NCBI GenBank assembly: GCA_913056365.1
Contig: CAJXLT010000009.1
Span: forward strand, 62,001 to 126,000
Direction of reading: 5' to 3'
DNA: 64,000 bases
DNA from: an uncultured Paenibacillaceae bacterium
GTDB taxonomy: Bacteria > Bacillota > Bacilli > Paenibacillales > K13
In this document: positions 55,026 through 63,383 of the stretch, piece after piece
Position numbering within the stretch: position 1 is the first letter of the stretch
Layout: the number at the start of each line of letters is the position of its first letter
Notes under the pieces: generated by a model
Seen by the model: the letters and a program-made list of their open reading frames with translations, nothing else
The model's database searches: none
Told to the model about the DNA's origin: nothing
Translations under genes and position numbers: made by a program

Positions 55026-55631
55026 TTACTTCGATCGTGGAATCGCTGCATACAAAATCATTCCAAGCGACGCAAGAAGAACTATGACGAGTACAATCTC
55101 CTGTGTAGAGGCTGACTCCCCTTCGTCATCTGCTGCTTCAACGAGTACATCCTCGTCTGATGCCACCTTCTCTTGTTCACTCTCAGATTGCGATCCAGCT
55201 GGAACTGGTTCAGTTGTAATTGGAAGTTCCTTGTCTTGCACATAGGCCAATTCTTCCCCTGCTGCATCCACCTTCATCGAAGGAGAACAAAGCGGATTCT
55301 CCCACTGATCCGAATCTGTAAGCCGCAAGAAGAACAGATACTCCTCACCAACCTCGCTTGGTCCATTCAAGTTGCCCCAGGTCGGATTTTCCAGCATCGT
55401 TACTTGATCGGCTTCGACCCCTTTGAAACTTCTCTGTACCGTGACCTTGACCTCATTGTACTCGTCATTCTTGCCGGATACTTCATCCACCAGACCTACA
55501 ATCAACCCATCATACTGCTCATACGCTTCTTCAATCGGCGGAAACTCTGCACACGACAATGCCATAGCAGGCGCCGACTGCAAGTGACCGATCAGAAGAA
55601 CAACTAGCGCAGACCATACAATCTTTTTCAT
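55026..55631 (-). CDS. secreted membrane-anchored TIMP/NTR-like protein
   Basis: 201 residues: signal peptide (about 1-22, ...APAMA), a Cys-led beta domain (LSCAEFPPIEEAYEQYDGLIVGLVDEV, VKVTVQRSFKGVEADQVTMLE, VGEEYLFFLRL), an acidic Ser/Glu-rich stalk, then a C-terminal membrane segment (IVLVIVLLASLGMILYAAIP). The domain resembles bacterial TIMP/NTR-like modules. Start ATG 55631; the longer frame has no signal. Layout resembles the 43.3-kb protein. Function is unknown. Confidence 0.78.
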   Translation of the reverse strand: MKKIVWSALVVLLIGHLQSAPAMALSCAEFPPIEEAYEQYDGLIVGLVDEVSGKNDEYNEVKVTVQRSFKGVEADQVTMLENPTWGNLNGPSEVGEEYLFFLRLTDSDQWENPLCSPSMKVDAAGEELAYVQDKELPITTEPVPAGSQSESEQEKVASDEDVLVEAADDEGESASTQEIVLVIVLLASLGMILYAAIPRSK

Positions 55632-55750
55632 GCGTTCACCATCCCTTTTCACCCTATGACGAGAGTAGACGGTGAATTTGTTGCACGAATATTTATCATT
55701 CCGGCGCCACAGAAGCTGCAGTACATTGACATTCACTTGTGCTTAGCTAT

Positions 55751-55840
55751 CCACTTATAGTTTGCTGACCACTTATAGTTTGCTGACCACTTATGGTCTG
55801 CTGTCCACTTGTGATCAGCTACCCACCTATGGTCTGCTGT
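55751..55840. repeat. five tandem 18-bp repeats
   Basis: Five units of exactly 18 bases abut at 55751, 55769, 55787, 55805 and 55823. Copies 1 and 2 are identical (CCACTTATAGTTTGCTGA); the others drift. No gene lies in 55737-56178. TAACGG half-elements follow. Confidence 0.85.
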
Positions 55841-56178
55841 AACGGAGGACAGTACCTTATTCGCCGAAAATCAGGCTATTTCAAAATCTAACGGAAACAG
55901 CGCACCCTTAATCATGGTAAAGCATCGGTTTCTCGGCCGATTGGGGTGTAATAGTGCCGCCTGACTTCCGTTAGAATACAGAAACGTCGAAATCCGCTTG
56001 CTAAGCGTCTCTGATTTCCGTTAGCAAGTCGCAGGATCATCACTGGGTCGGTCGCACACGTCTGTCGGTGCATTAGCTCCCTCGGGCTATGCTTATAGAC
56101 TGTTTCATGCACATTCCATGTTCCATCGCTGAGCTCCGTTAGCCGAGCAGACCGCATGCAGCTCACTTGCTAGCCGCT
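55841..56178. repeat. gene-free stretch with TAACGG half-elements
   Basis: TAACGGA at 55841, TAACGGAAAC near 55889, and CCGTTAG near 55970 and 56022 resemble parts of the 10.9-kb elements. No gene is supported. Confidence 0.4.
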
Positions 56179-56910
56179 TTAACCGACCAATATTGCAAGT
56201 ACCTGGCCCGGTCCGTGCACGCCGATCGTCAGGTCGTTCTCAATATCGGCTGAGCGGCTGGGACCGGAGATGAAGTGAATGCCAGACGGCAGTTGCTCTC
56301 TGGGAGTCTGAGTCTGATCGAATTGACCTAGAATCTCGCCCAATCGTGTCTTCAACCGATAAAGCGGGATCAGCACAACCAGCATCGTCGGCAGCAGGCT
56401 GACAGAGCGACCCTTATTCGGCGCAGACAGCACGGTCACGGAACCGGTATACGCCGCAGCATAATCGGCCATTACCACGCCCATATCAGCTTCAGCCGCG
56501 CGTGCCTTCCACTGCTCTTGCGCATTCGAATTCCAAGCGTAGATGCTCGCGTCCGGCAGAGCCTTTTCTAGACCAAGCTCGGCCAATGCCGATTCATCTT
56601 GGCGGATGATATGCTTGGCCTCAAGTTCATGTGCCTGTTCTGCAATCAGAATACTGGCTTCTTGCATGTCAGCCGCTCGAATCACATGTCCGCCCGCATT
56701 CTGGAAGTTGGCTGTGAAGTGTTCAATCCGTTCTTCCTCACTCCACGTAAAGGCATGCCAGAAATCAGGAGCGCCGCGGAAGGGATGTTCCGGTTTCTCT
56801 AACACTCTTGGACGTTTGAGGCGGGTGGCAATATGATTCATGAATCGCTCCTGTTTAACTCGCGAACGGTCTTCGAGCTGCTTCAGAAACTCACTATAGC
56901 TGTCACCCAT
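56179..56910 (-). CDS. lutC: lactate utilisation protein LutC
   Basis: 243-residue LutC/YkgG-family subunit (DUF162 fold): DESALAELGLEKALPDASIYAWN, ADMGVVMADYAAAYTGSVTVLSAPNKGRSVSLLPTMLVVLIP and SGPSRSADIENDLTIGVHGPGQVLAILV. With LutA and LutB it oxidises L-lactate to pyruvate. Its start overlaps the lutB stop by 8 bases. Confidence 0.95.
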   Translation of the reverse strand: MGDSYSEFLKQLEDRSRVKQERFMNHIATRLKRPRVLEKPEHPFRGAPDFWHAFTWSEEERIEHFTANFQNAGGHVIRAADMQEASILIAEQAHELEAKHIIRQDESALAELGLEKALPDASIYAWNSNAQEQWKARAAEADMGVVMADYAAAYTGSVTVLSAPNKGRSVSLLPTMLVVLIPLYRLKTRLGEILGQFDQTQTPREQLPSGIHFISGPSRSADIENDLTIGVHGPGQVLAILVG

Positions 56911-58552
56911 GATTGCCGCCTCCTTTGCCCTTATTCACGCCAGATTCTTCTCTGTCGACACGGTCGCTATTGCGCTTGCCTGAATACGCAGTGGGTGCAT
57001 CGCTACGGATACTCTCACCTTCACTGCTATCGCGCTTGCCCTGATTCTCGTTGCCTTCGCTCCGACTGCGGACAAGCTGCTGCATACGTTCCTTCATGCC
57101 CGCATCCATCTCTTGCAAGCTCCCGCGAATGTCCGGCTCCAACGTCTCCCATCGCTCCCTGAATGATTGCTCAGGCAAGCCGGGAGTATGGCGATAGCGG
57201 TTCCAGCCCTCTAACGGGCCGATCCTTGCTTTGATTACGCCATCCCGCACGACCAGCTTCTGCCCAAGCTTCCCGAGCTTCAACGTGCGCTGCAGCTTAA
57301 CCGAGCTGGACATCACTGCAGCATAGCCCTTCATCGCCCAGCGTTCCAACGTTGGGCTGTAGCCCTGCTCCACCTTGCGCCGACGAAGGTAGACGAGCAT
57401 ATCGTGCAGCGGAATCTTCACCGGACAAGCTTCATAGCAGGCACCGCACAAGCTCGACGCATTCGCGATGTCGTCCCACTCGGCGACATTCCCTTGAAGC
57501 GCAGGGGTCAGCACCGCGCCAATCGGTCCGCTGTACGTTCCGCCATACGCGTGCCCGCCGATGTGTCGATAGACCGGGCAGGCATTCAGGCATGCGCCGC
57601 AGCGGATGCAGTTCAGCAGCTCCTGAAATTCCGGATCGCCCAGCTGAAGCGAACGTCCGTTGTCAATGATGATGATGTGCATTTCCTCTGGTCCATCGCC
57701 ATCCTCCTGGCGCTTCGGTCCCGTAATGCCGGACATATACACCGTCAGCTTCTGCCCCGTCGCAGAGCGCGGCAACAAGGTAGCCATCACCTCCAGGTCA
57801 GACCAGCTTGGAATAATGCGTTCCATGCCCATGAAGGTAATCTGCGTCTCGGGCACCGTCGTGACCATTCTCGCATTGCCTTCATTCTCGAAGAGCACCA
57901 TGGAACCGCTCTCGGCAATTGCAAAGTTGCAGCCGGTTATGCCAAGATCCGCTTCGAGGAATTTCTCCCTCAGCTTCTTGCGCACGAATCCCGCCAGCAC
58001 TGTCGTGTCTGGCGGAAGCGTCTCCCCCGCATCCTTGGACAGCAGCTCGGCAATTTGCTGCCGATTCTTATGAATAGCTGGAATGATAATATGGGAAGGG
58101 GCTTCCCCTGCCAGCTGTATAATATATTCGCCGAGATCCGTTTCGATGGCCTCAACACCAATACCCTCCAACGCCTGATTGAGATGAAGCTCCTCTGTAA
58201 CCATCGATTTCGATTTCACAGCAGAGCGGGCCCGCTTCTGCTCAGCTATCGCCAGAGCAATCTCAACCGCCTCTGCACCTGTGTCGGCAACATGCACATG
58301 CACCCCATTCGCTCTTGCATTCTCTGCAAATTCCTGCAAGTAGTAGTCCAGATGGGCAATTGTATGCAGCCGAATTTGCCGACCTCGTTCACGCCATGCT
58401 TCCCAGTTGCCGTGTTCTTCAGCAGCCTGCTGCTTGCCGCCCCGCAGCTTCTCAGTCGTGTACTTCACAGCTTTGCGCAAAAATGCATTGTTCAACGCCA
58501 GTTCCGCCCGCTCCTTGACGGTGTCGCGCGGTTTGGATTGTGCTGCGCTCAT
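56903..58552 (-). CDS. lutB: lactate utilisation iron-sulfur protein LutB
   Basis: 549 residues, iron-sulfur subunit. It has a DUF162-like core (GITGCNFAIAESGSMVLFENEGNARMVTTVPETQITFMGMERIIPSWSDL) and two [4Fe-4S] motifs, CIRCGACLNACPVYRHIGGH and CGACYEACPVKIPLHD. The C-terminal about 85 residues (after SFRERW) are a charged, Ser/Gly-rich low-complexity tail, which ordinary LutB proteins of about 475 residues lack. The ATG overlaps the lutA stop (ATGA). Confidence 0.95.
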   Translation of the reverse strand: MSAAQSKPRDTVKERAELALNNAFLRKAVKYTTEKLRGGKQQAAEEHGNWEAWRERGRQIRLHTIAHLDYYLQEFAENARANGVHVHVADTGAEAVEIALAIAEQKRARSAVKSKSMVTEELHLNQALEGIGVEAIETDLGEYIIQLAGEAPSHIIIPAIHKNRQQIAELLSKDAGETLPPDTTVLAGFVRKKLREKFLEADLGITGCNFAIAESGSMVLFENEGNARMVTTVPETQITFMGMERIIPSWSDLEVMATLLPRSATGQKLTVYMSGITGPKRQEDGDGPEEMHIIIIDNGRSLQLGDPEFQELLNCIRCGACLNACPVYRHIGGHAYGGTYSGPIGAVLTPALQGNVAEWDDIANASSLCGACYEACPVKIPLHDMLVYLRRRKVEQGYSPTLERWAMKGYAAVMSSSVKLQRTLKLGKLGQKLVVRDGVIKARIGPLEGWNRYRHTPGLPEQSFRERWETLEPDIRGSLQEMDAGMKERMQQLVRSRSEGNENQGKRDSSEGESIRSDAPTAYSGKRNSDRVDREESGVNKGKGGGNHG

Positions 58553-59277
58553 GTCTGTTTCACCCCTTCATACAGCAATTCAGCGAGATGCATCACCCGG
58601 ACCGGCTCATTCCGGTACTGCAAATGCCCGGAAATATTCATCAGACAAGCCATGTCCAGACCAACCAAGACCTCAGCTTCCGACTCCAATACGTGATCGG
58701 CTTTCTCCGTCACCATCGCTCCCGATATATCGGACATCTTCACCGCGAACGTCCCGCCAAAGCCGCAGCAGTCCTCAGCGAAAGGAAGCGGAACCAACTC
58801 CAGCCCCTTCACCCGCTCCATCAAGACGAGCGGCTCCTCCTTCACACCCAGAATACGACTGCCATGGCAAGACGGATGATAAGTCACTTTATGCGGATAC
58901 ACCGCACCCAAATCTGTCACACCGAGAACATGTACTAGAAATTGCGTAAATTCATAAGACTTTTGTTCAAGCACTCTTGCTTTCTCCAAATATACTGGGT
59001 CGTCCTCAAAAAGCTTGTCATAATGGTGAATCATCCCGGTGCATGAACCCGAAGGCGATACTACAAAATCACTGTCGGCAAAAGCATCCAAAATCGTCTT
59101 CGCCGCTTCCCGCGCTTCTTGCCAGTAACCACTGTTGTACGCCGGCTGTCCACAGCAAGTTTGCACAGGGGGAAGGTCCACTGCTACGCCGTAACGGGCC
59201 AGCAGCCTTGCGATCGCCTCTGCTACACGGGGATAGACGGCGTCGCTTATGCAAGTGACAAATAATGAAACCTTCAT
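58549..59277 (-). CDS. lutA: lactate utilisation Fe-S protein LutA
   Basis: 242-residue LutA/GlpC-like heterodisulfide-reductase-type subunit with two CCG motifs (VQTCCGQPAYNSGYW and EDCCGFGGTFAVKMSDIS). First gene of lutABC. Start ATG 59277 has AAAGGGGG upstream; the frame opens 21 codons earlier without a site. Convergent with nothing; the 59278-59503 leader holds pieces of the recQ-type repeat. Confidence 0.95.
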   Translation of the reverse strand: MKVSLFVTCISDAVYPRVAEAIARLLARYGVAVDLPPVQTCCGQPAYNSGYWQEAREAAKTILDAFADSDFVVSPSGSCTGMIHHYDKLFEDDPVYLEKARVLEQKSYEFTQFLVHVLGVTDLGAVYPHKVTYHPSCHGSRILGVKEEPLVLMERVKGLELVPLPFAEDCCGFGGTFAVKMSDISGAMVTEKADHVLESEAEVLVGLDMACLMNISGHLQYRNEPVRVMHLAELLYEGVKQT

Positions 59278-59503
59278 CGTTCTCCCCCTTTCCGTTACCC
59301 TCGCAAGTGATGCGAATCTCTGAAGCTTATTCCTAACCACCGTAAGGTGCCATCGGAATCATCCTTATAACGTGGTCGCTCCTCGTGAATGTTTATCAAT
59401 CAGATTTCGATATTACTTTCGCGGGGCCCCGGATCATTATAATAGAAAGGTGCCCCGCTCAGCCCGACGGCTGATGAAGCACCTGATCGTTATGCCGATA
59501 CAC

Positions 59504-60262
59504 CTACACCTTCATCACCTGAATGCCCTGCTCCTGCAGGGAACCCAGCATATCTCCAGGAGCCTTACGGTCCGTGATGATCGTATCTATTGTATGCAAA
59601 CCGGATACATGGATAAAAGCCTGCACACCAAATTTGCTGGAATCCGCTAGCAAATATACCTTATTGCTAATATCAATCATCTTCTGCTTCACTCTCGCCT
59701 GCAGTTCATTCGACTCGCTGATGCCCCGCTCCAAGTGCACGCCCTTGCATGACAGAAATGCCTTGTCCACATGGTACACATCCAGCGAGCGTTCCGCGAG
59801 CGGGCCGACAAAAGACAAGGAACGCGGTGCCAAAATACCGCCGCTCGAAATAACTTCAATCTTCTCCTTGCTGCTTAATTCCGTAGCAACCTTAATCGAA
59901 TTGGTCAGCACCGTAAGCGGAATATCCGGCAAATAGGAGGCCATATACCAGGCTGTCGAGCTGGCATCCAGCAGAATGCGGTCATGCGGCTGAATAACCT
60001 GAACGGCTTCCTCCGCAATGCGCTTCTTCTCTTCCGCATAGGTAACCTCGCGCTCGAAATACGGAATCTCCGGCTGCTCGTCCTTCACGCTGACCGCCCC
60101 GCCATGAGAACGTCGCAGACGTCCCGCTTCCTCCAGCCTGTCGAGATCACGGCGAATCGTCTCCTCTGTCACCTGACAGATCTCGCTCAGTTCGGATACC
60201 CGAATGCTCCCCCGCTCGTTCACCAAGTCTACTATTTTCTCATAACGTTCCGCTGCTAACAT
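59504..60262 (-). CDS. DeoR-family regulator of rhamnose catabolism
   Basis: 252-residue DeoR/GlpR regulator: N-terminal HTH ERYEKIVDLVNERGSIRVSELSEICQVTEETIRRDLDRLEEAGRLRRSHGGA, C-terminal sugar-phosphate-isomerase-like sensor (LLDASSTAWYMASYL, VLTNSIKVATELS, ISSGGIL). It lies 24 bases after rhaB, so is cotranscribed; in B. subtilis a DeoR protein also controls rha genes. Its effector is probably rhamnulose-1-phosphate, by analogy. Confidence 0.88.
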   Translation of the reverse strand: MLAAERYEKIVDLVNERGSIRVSELSEICQVTEETIRRDLDRLEEAGRLRRSHGGAVSVKDEQPEIPYFEREVTYAEEKKRIAEEAVQVIQPHDRILLDASSTAWYMASYLPDIPLTVLTNSIKVATELSSKEKIEVISSGGILAPRSLSFVGPLAERSLDVYHVDKAFLSCKGVHLERGISESNELQARVKQKMIDISNKVYLLADSSKFGVQAFIHVSGLHTIDTIITDRKAPGDMLGSLQEQGIQVMKV

Positions 60263-60286
60263 ACCCAGCCTCTTCTCCTTGCCTTG

Positions 60287-61756
60287 TCATGAAAGTCCTG
60301 TAATCTGACGAAAACGACCATACGCCTCTTCCCACGATGCTGTCGATGCAGGCTCATACTCAGTTACTTTCACAGATTGTCTGATCGTTTGACGCGCTTC
60401 CCCAATACTGGAGAAATCGCCGCGCGCTATCCATTGCACTGCCAAGTTGCCGATCGCGCTAGCTTCCGCGGGTCCTGCCCATACGGATTTGCCGATCGCG
60501 GCAGCCGTCCATTCACACAGTAGTGTGTTATGGATCCCGCCGCCCACCATATACAATCCTTGAAAAGCTTGATCGGACAGCTGTTCGGTCAAGTCAAACA
60601 CATACCGATATTTTAAAGCAAGACTTTCCAATACACAACGCACGATTTCCCCGATATTGTGCGGGATCGATTGGCCGGTTTGCCGGCAATATTGCTGTAC
60701 GCGCGCGGGCATATCGCCCGGCGGCATAAACAGCGGATCATCCGGATCGAGATATGCCTGATGCGCAGGTGCCTGCCGCGCCAACTCGACCAGCTCCGGG
60801 AAGGAGCGCGGGCTTCCTGTCCGATCCCACTCCCGCTTGCATTCCTGCAAGAGCCACAGCCCCATAATGTTCTTCAGCAAGCGGTACGTGCCGCCTACAC
60901 CGCCTTCATTCGTAAAGTTCAGCTTCCGGGCCTGCTCGTTCATGACAGGCTGCCTCACCTCTGTGCCCATTAGCGACCAGGTTCCACAGCTCAAGTAAGC
61001 GAAATTCGATTCCGCTGCCGGGATCGCTGCTACTGCAGAGCCTGTGTCATGCTCGGCAACGGCATTGACGGGAATGCTGCCAATCCCCAGCTCGGATTGC
61101 AGGCTTGCCCGCAGCGTTCCGGCTGGCGAACCCGGCTGCAGCACTTTCCCGAACCATGATCCCGGCACGCCAATCGCCTCCAACAATACTGAATCCCAAT
61201 CGCCTTGCACCGGGTTATACAGCTGCGTCGTCGTCGCGTTGGAGAACTCGTGCGCCCTCTCCCCTGTGAGGAAATATCTGAGCAAATCCGGAATCATCAA
61301 CAAATGGCGGGCTTCTCGGAGCAACGGAGAATCGGCTTGCTTCATGGCAAATAGCTGGTAAATCGTATTAAACGGCAGAAACTGGATGCCGGTGCGTGCA
61401 AACACTTCCCGCTGTGGAATCTGCTCGAATAGCTTCTCCATCATGCCATCGGTGTGCGAATCCCGGTAATGATAGGGGTTGGCCAACAACTCTCCCTTAC
61501 AATCCAGCAAGCCAAAATCGACTGCCCATGAATCGATCCCCAGGCTTTCCACCGCAATTCCTTGCTGCTTGGCCTTCAGCAAGCCTTGCTTCAGCTCATG
61601 GAACAGGCGCAAGATGTCCCAGTGCCAGCGCTTCCCTACCTGCACGGGATCATTCGGGAACCGATGCAGCCCCCTGTACTCCATCGTTGCGTCCGTTAAC
61701 CGCCCCACGATCGCTCTTCCGCTGCTCGCACCGAGATCGTAAGCCAGAATGCTCAC
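60287..61756 (-). CDS. rhaB: rhamnulokinase RhaB
   Basis: 489-residue FGGY-family kinase converting L-rhamnulose to its 1-phosphate. It opens with SILAYDLGASSGRAIVGRL (phosphate 1), continues with IDSWAVDFGLLD and AVAEHDTGSAVAAIP, and has the SCGTWSLMG and YMVGGGIHNTLLCEWTAAA adenosine motif. The GTG start at 61756 overlaps the rhaA stop as GTGA. The longer frame is chance. Confidence 0.94.
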   Translation of the reverse strand: MSILAYDLGASSGRAIVGRLTDATMEYRGLHRFPNDPVQVGKRWHWDILRLFHELKQGLLKAKQQGIAVESLGIDSWAVDFGLLDCKGELLANPYHYRDSHTDGMMEKLFEQIPQREVFARTGIQFLPFNTIYQLFAMKQADSPLLREARHLLMIPDLLRYFLTGERAHEFSNATTTQLYNPVQGDWDSVLLEAIGVPGSWFGKVLQPGSPAGTLRASLQSELGIGSIPVNAVAEHDTGSAVAAIPAAESNFAYLSCGTWSLMGTEVRQPVMNEQARKLNFTNEGGVGGTYRLLKNIMGLWLLQECKREWDRTGSPRSFPELVELARQAPAHQAYLDPDDPLFMPPGDMPARVQQYCRQTGQSIPHNIGEIVRCVLESLALKYRYVFDLTEQLSDQAFQGLYMVGGGIHNTLLCEWTAAAIGKSVWAGPAEASAIGNLAVQWIARGDFSSIGEARQTIRQSVKVTEYEPASTASWEEAYGRFRQITGLS

Positions 61757-62982
61757 CAGCTTGCACCGCCTCTGCCTCTGGCGAGAATGTCCTTCCCGTA
61801 AGAGCTGGACAAGTAAGCTTGCATCGGATCGAGCGGCAACCCCCGCTCTTCTCGCACCGCATGCAGCAGCGGTGTCACATCGCATTCATAAGCCGAACGC
61901 ACTGCATGCTCAGCGCCAAGCACATCTTGACGTGATTGTGCCTCCGCCACTTCTTCGTGATTGACGAGCAATGCCTTGGCATACTGGGTCTGCACATTCA
62001 TGACCGAACGAATCATGGCGGGAATCTTCTGTTCAATGTTATGCGATTGATCGATCATATAAGCGATGTTATTCACCGTACTGCGAATCGCTGCTTCATC
62101 ATCGTTCGCCGCACTCACAATTTGATAGAAAATCAGGAACAGCTCATAAGGATTCATCGAACCTACAATCAGATCATCATCTGCGTATTTGCGGCTGTTG
62201 AAATGGAAGCCACCCAGCTTCTGCTCATCAATCAAATAAGCGACAATATGCTCCACGTTCGTTCCTTGCGCATGGTGGCCGGTATCGACCAACACTTGCG
62301 CCTGCGGTCCTAGCTTGCAAGCATAGTTGTACGCCATGCCCCAGTCGGCCAGATCAGTATGATAGAACGCGGGCTCGAAAAACTTGTATTCGATCAACAT
62401 GCGCATGCTTGGCGTCATCGCCTTGTACATGGCCTGCAGCGCCTCGAACATCCATGCCTTGCGCTTGCGAATATCCCCTTGTCCCGGATAATTGGTGCCG
62501 TCTGCGAACCAGAGGCTGAGATCCCGCGAACCGATTTCCTTCGCGATGTCCACACATGCCAACAGATGGTCCGTCGCTTGGCGGCGGATCGCCGGATCTG
62601 CGTTCGTGACGCTGCCCAGCATGTATTCATCCTCTTGGAACAGGTTCGGATTGACGGCGCCGATCGCCAGGCCCAAACCTTCCGCATTGCTTTTCAGCTT
62701 GCTGTAATCGTCCACCTTATCCCAGGGAATGTGTATGGCTACGGATGGACAAAGCCCGGTTACCTGGTGCACCTGTGCCGCATCCTCGAACTTTTCGTAC
62801 GGATTGCGCGGCACGCCTTCCTTCTGGAACACCTTGAAGCGTGTGCCGGAATCCCCGTATCCCCATGATGGGGTTTCGATGGCGAGTGCTTGCAATTGCG
62901 CTCGAACTTGATTCAGATCAATACCTCTTGCTCGCTGTTGTTCCTCGAATAACGCATAAGCGCGGTCAGACACGTTCATCAT
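61753..62982 (-). CDS. rhaA: L-rhamnose isomerase
   Basis: 409-residue TIM-barrel isomerase of the RhaI type (L-rhamnose to L-rhamnulose). Metal and substrate motifs are SVAIHIPWDKVDDY, LSLWFADGTNYPGQGDI, IEYKFFEPAFYHTDLADWG, VLVDTGHHAQGTNVEHI and GGFHFNSRKYADDDLIVGSMNPYELFLIF. Starts ATG 62982 or 62979 follow GGAAAGG. It overlaps the ASRT-like gene upstream by 17 bases and rhaB downstream by 4. Confidence 0.95.
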   Translation of the reverse strand: MMNVSDRAYALFEEQQRARGIDLNQVRAQLQALAIETPSWGYGDSGTRFKVFQKEGVPRNPYEKFEDAAQVHQVTGLCPSVAIHIPWDKVDDYSKLKSNAEGLGLAIGAVNPNLFQEDEYMLGSVTNADPAIRRQATDHLLACVDIAKEIGSRDLSLWFADGTNYPGQGDIRKRKAWMFEALQAMYKAMTPSMRMLIEYKFFEPAFYHTDLADWGMAYNYACKLGPQAQVLVDTGHHAQGTNVEHIVAYLIDEQKLGGFHFNSRKYADDDLIVGSMNPYELFLIFYQIVSAANDDEAAIRSTVNNIAYMIDQSHNIEQKIPAMIRSVMNVQTQYAKALLVNHEEVAEAQSRQDVLGAEHAVRSAYECDVTPLLHAVREERGLPLDPMQAYLSSSYGKDILARGRGGASW

Positions 62983-63364
62983 CCTTTCCAGGCTTCTGTA
63001 TGGGGTAGGCCATGGTGGACATCAGCGCATTCTCCGCCTGCGTAGCATCCAGACGGCTGTACTGCACGATGATCGGCAGGTCGCTCTTAACTTCCATGGC
63101 ATAGGGAACGCCGACCGGGATCGGCTCCCCCTTCTTCTGCAGTATGGATGTTCGAATATGCTTCGTCCTTCGACCGGGAATTGCGTAGGGGATAGGACCC
63201 AATGGCTCCCGATCCTCGAAGAAGATCGTAATCTCGAGCTTAGCCTCCTCCGAACCGATGTTTAACACACAGATGGATTCATGGCTGGTCAAGCTGCCGG
63301 AGCTCTCCGGCGGAATATAGCCATCTGGAATGATCCAATGGGTTTCACCCGCGGGTTGAACCAT
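62966..63364 (-). CDS. sensory rhodopsin transducer (ASRT)-like sugar-fold protein
   Basis: 132-residue protein of the Anabaena sensory-rhodopsin-transducer (DUF1362) family: WIIPDGYIPPESSGSLTSHESICVLNIGSEEAKLEITIFFEDREPLGPIPYAIPGRRTKHIRTS, then LPIIVQYSRLDATQAENALMSTMAYP. The fold is a beta sandwich. There is no rhodopsin gene here; it sits inside the rha operon, overlapping rhaA by 17 bases, so a sugar-linked role is likely. Confidence 0.85.
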   Translation of the reverse strand: MVQPAGETHWIIPDGYIPPESSGSLTSHESICVLNIGSEEAKLEITIFFEDREPLGPIPYAIPGRRTKHIRTSILQKKGEPIPVGVPYAMEVKSDLPIIVQYSRLDATQAENALMSTMAYPIQKPGKDDERV

Positions 63365-63383
63365 GCTGGGACACCTCCTTTGA

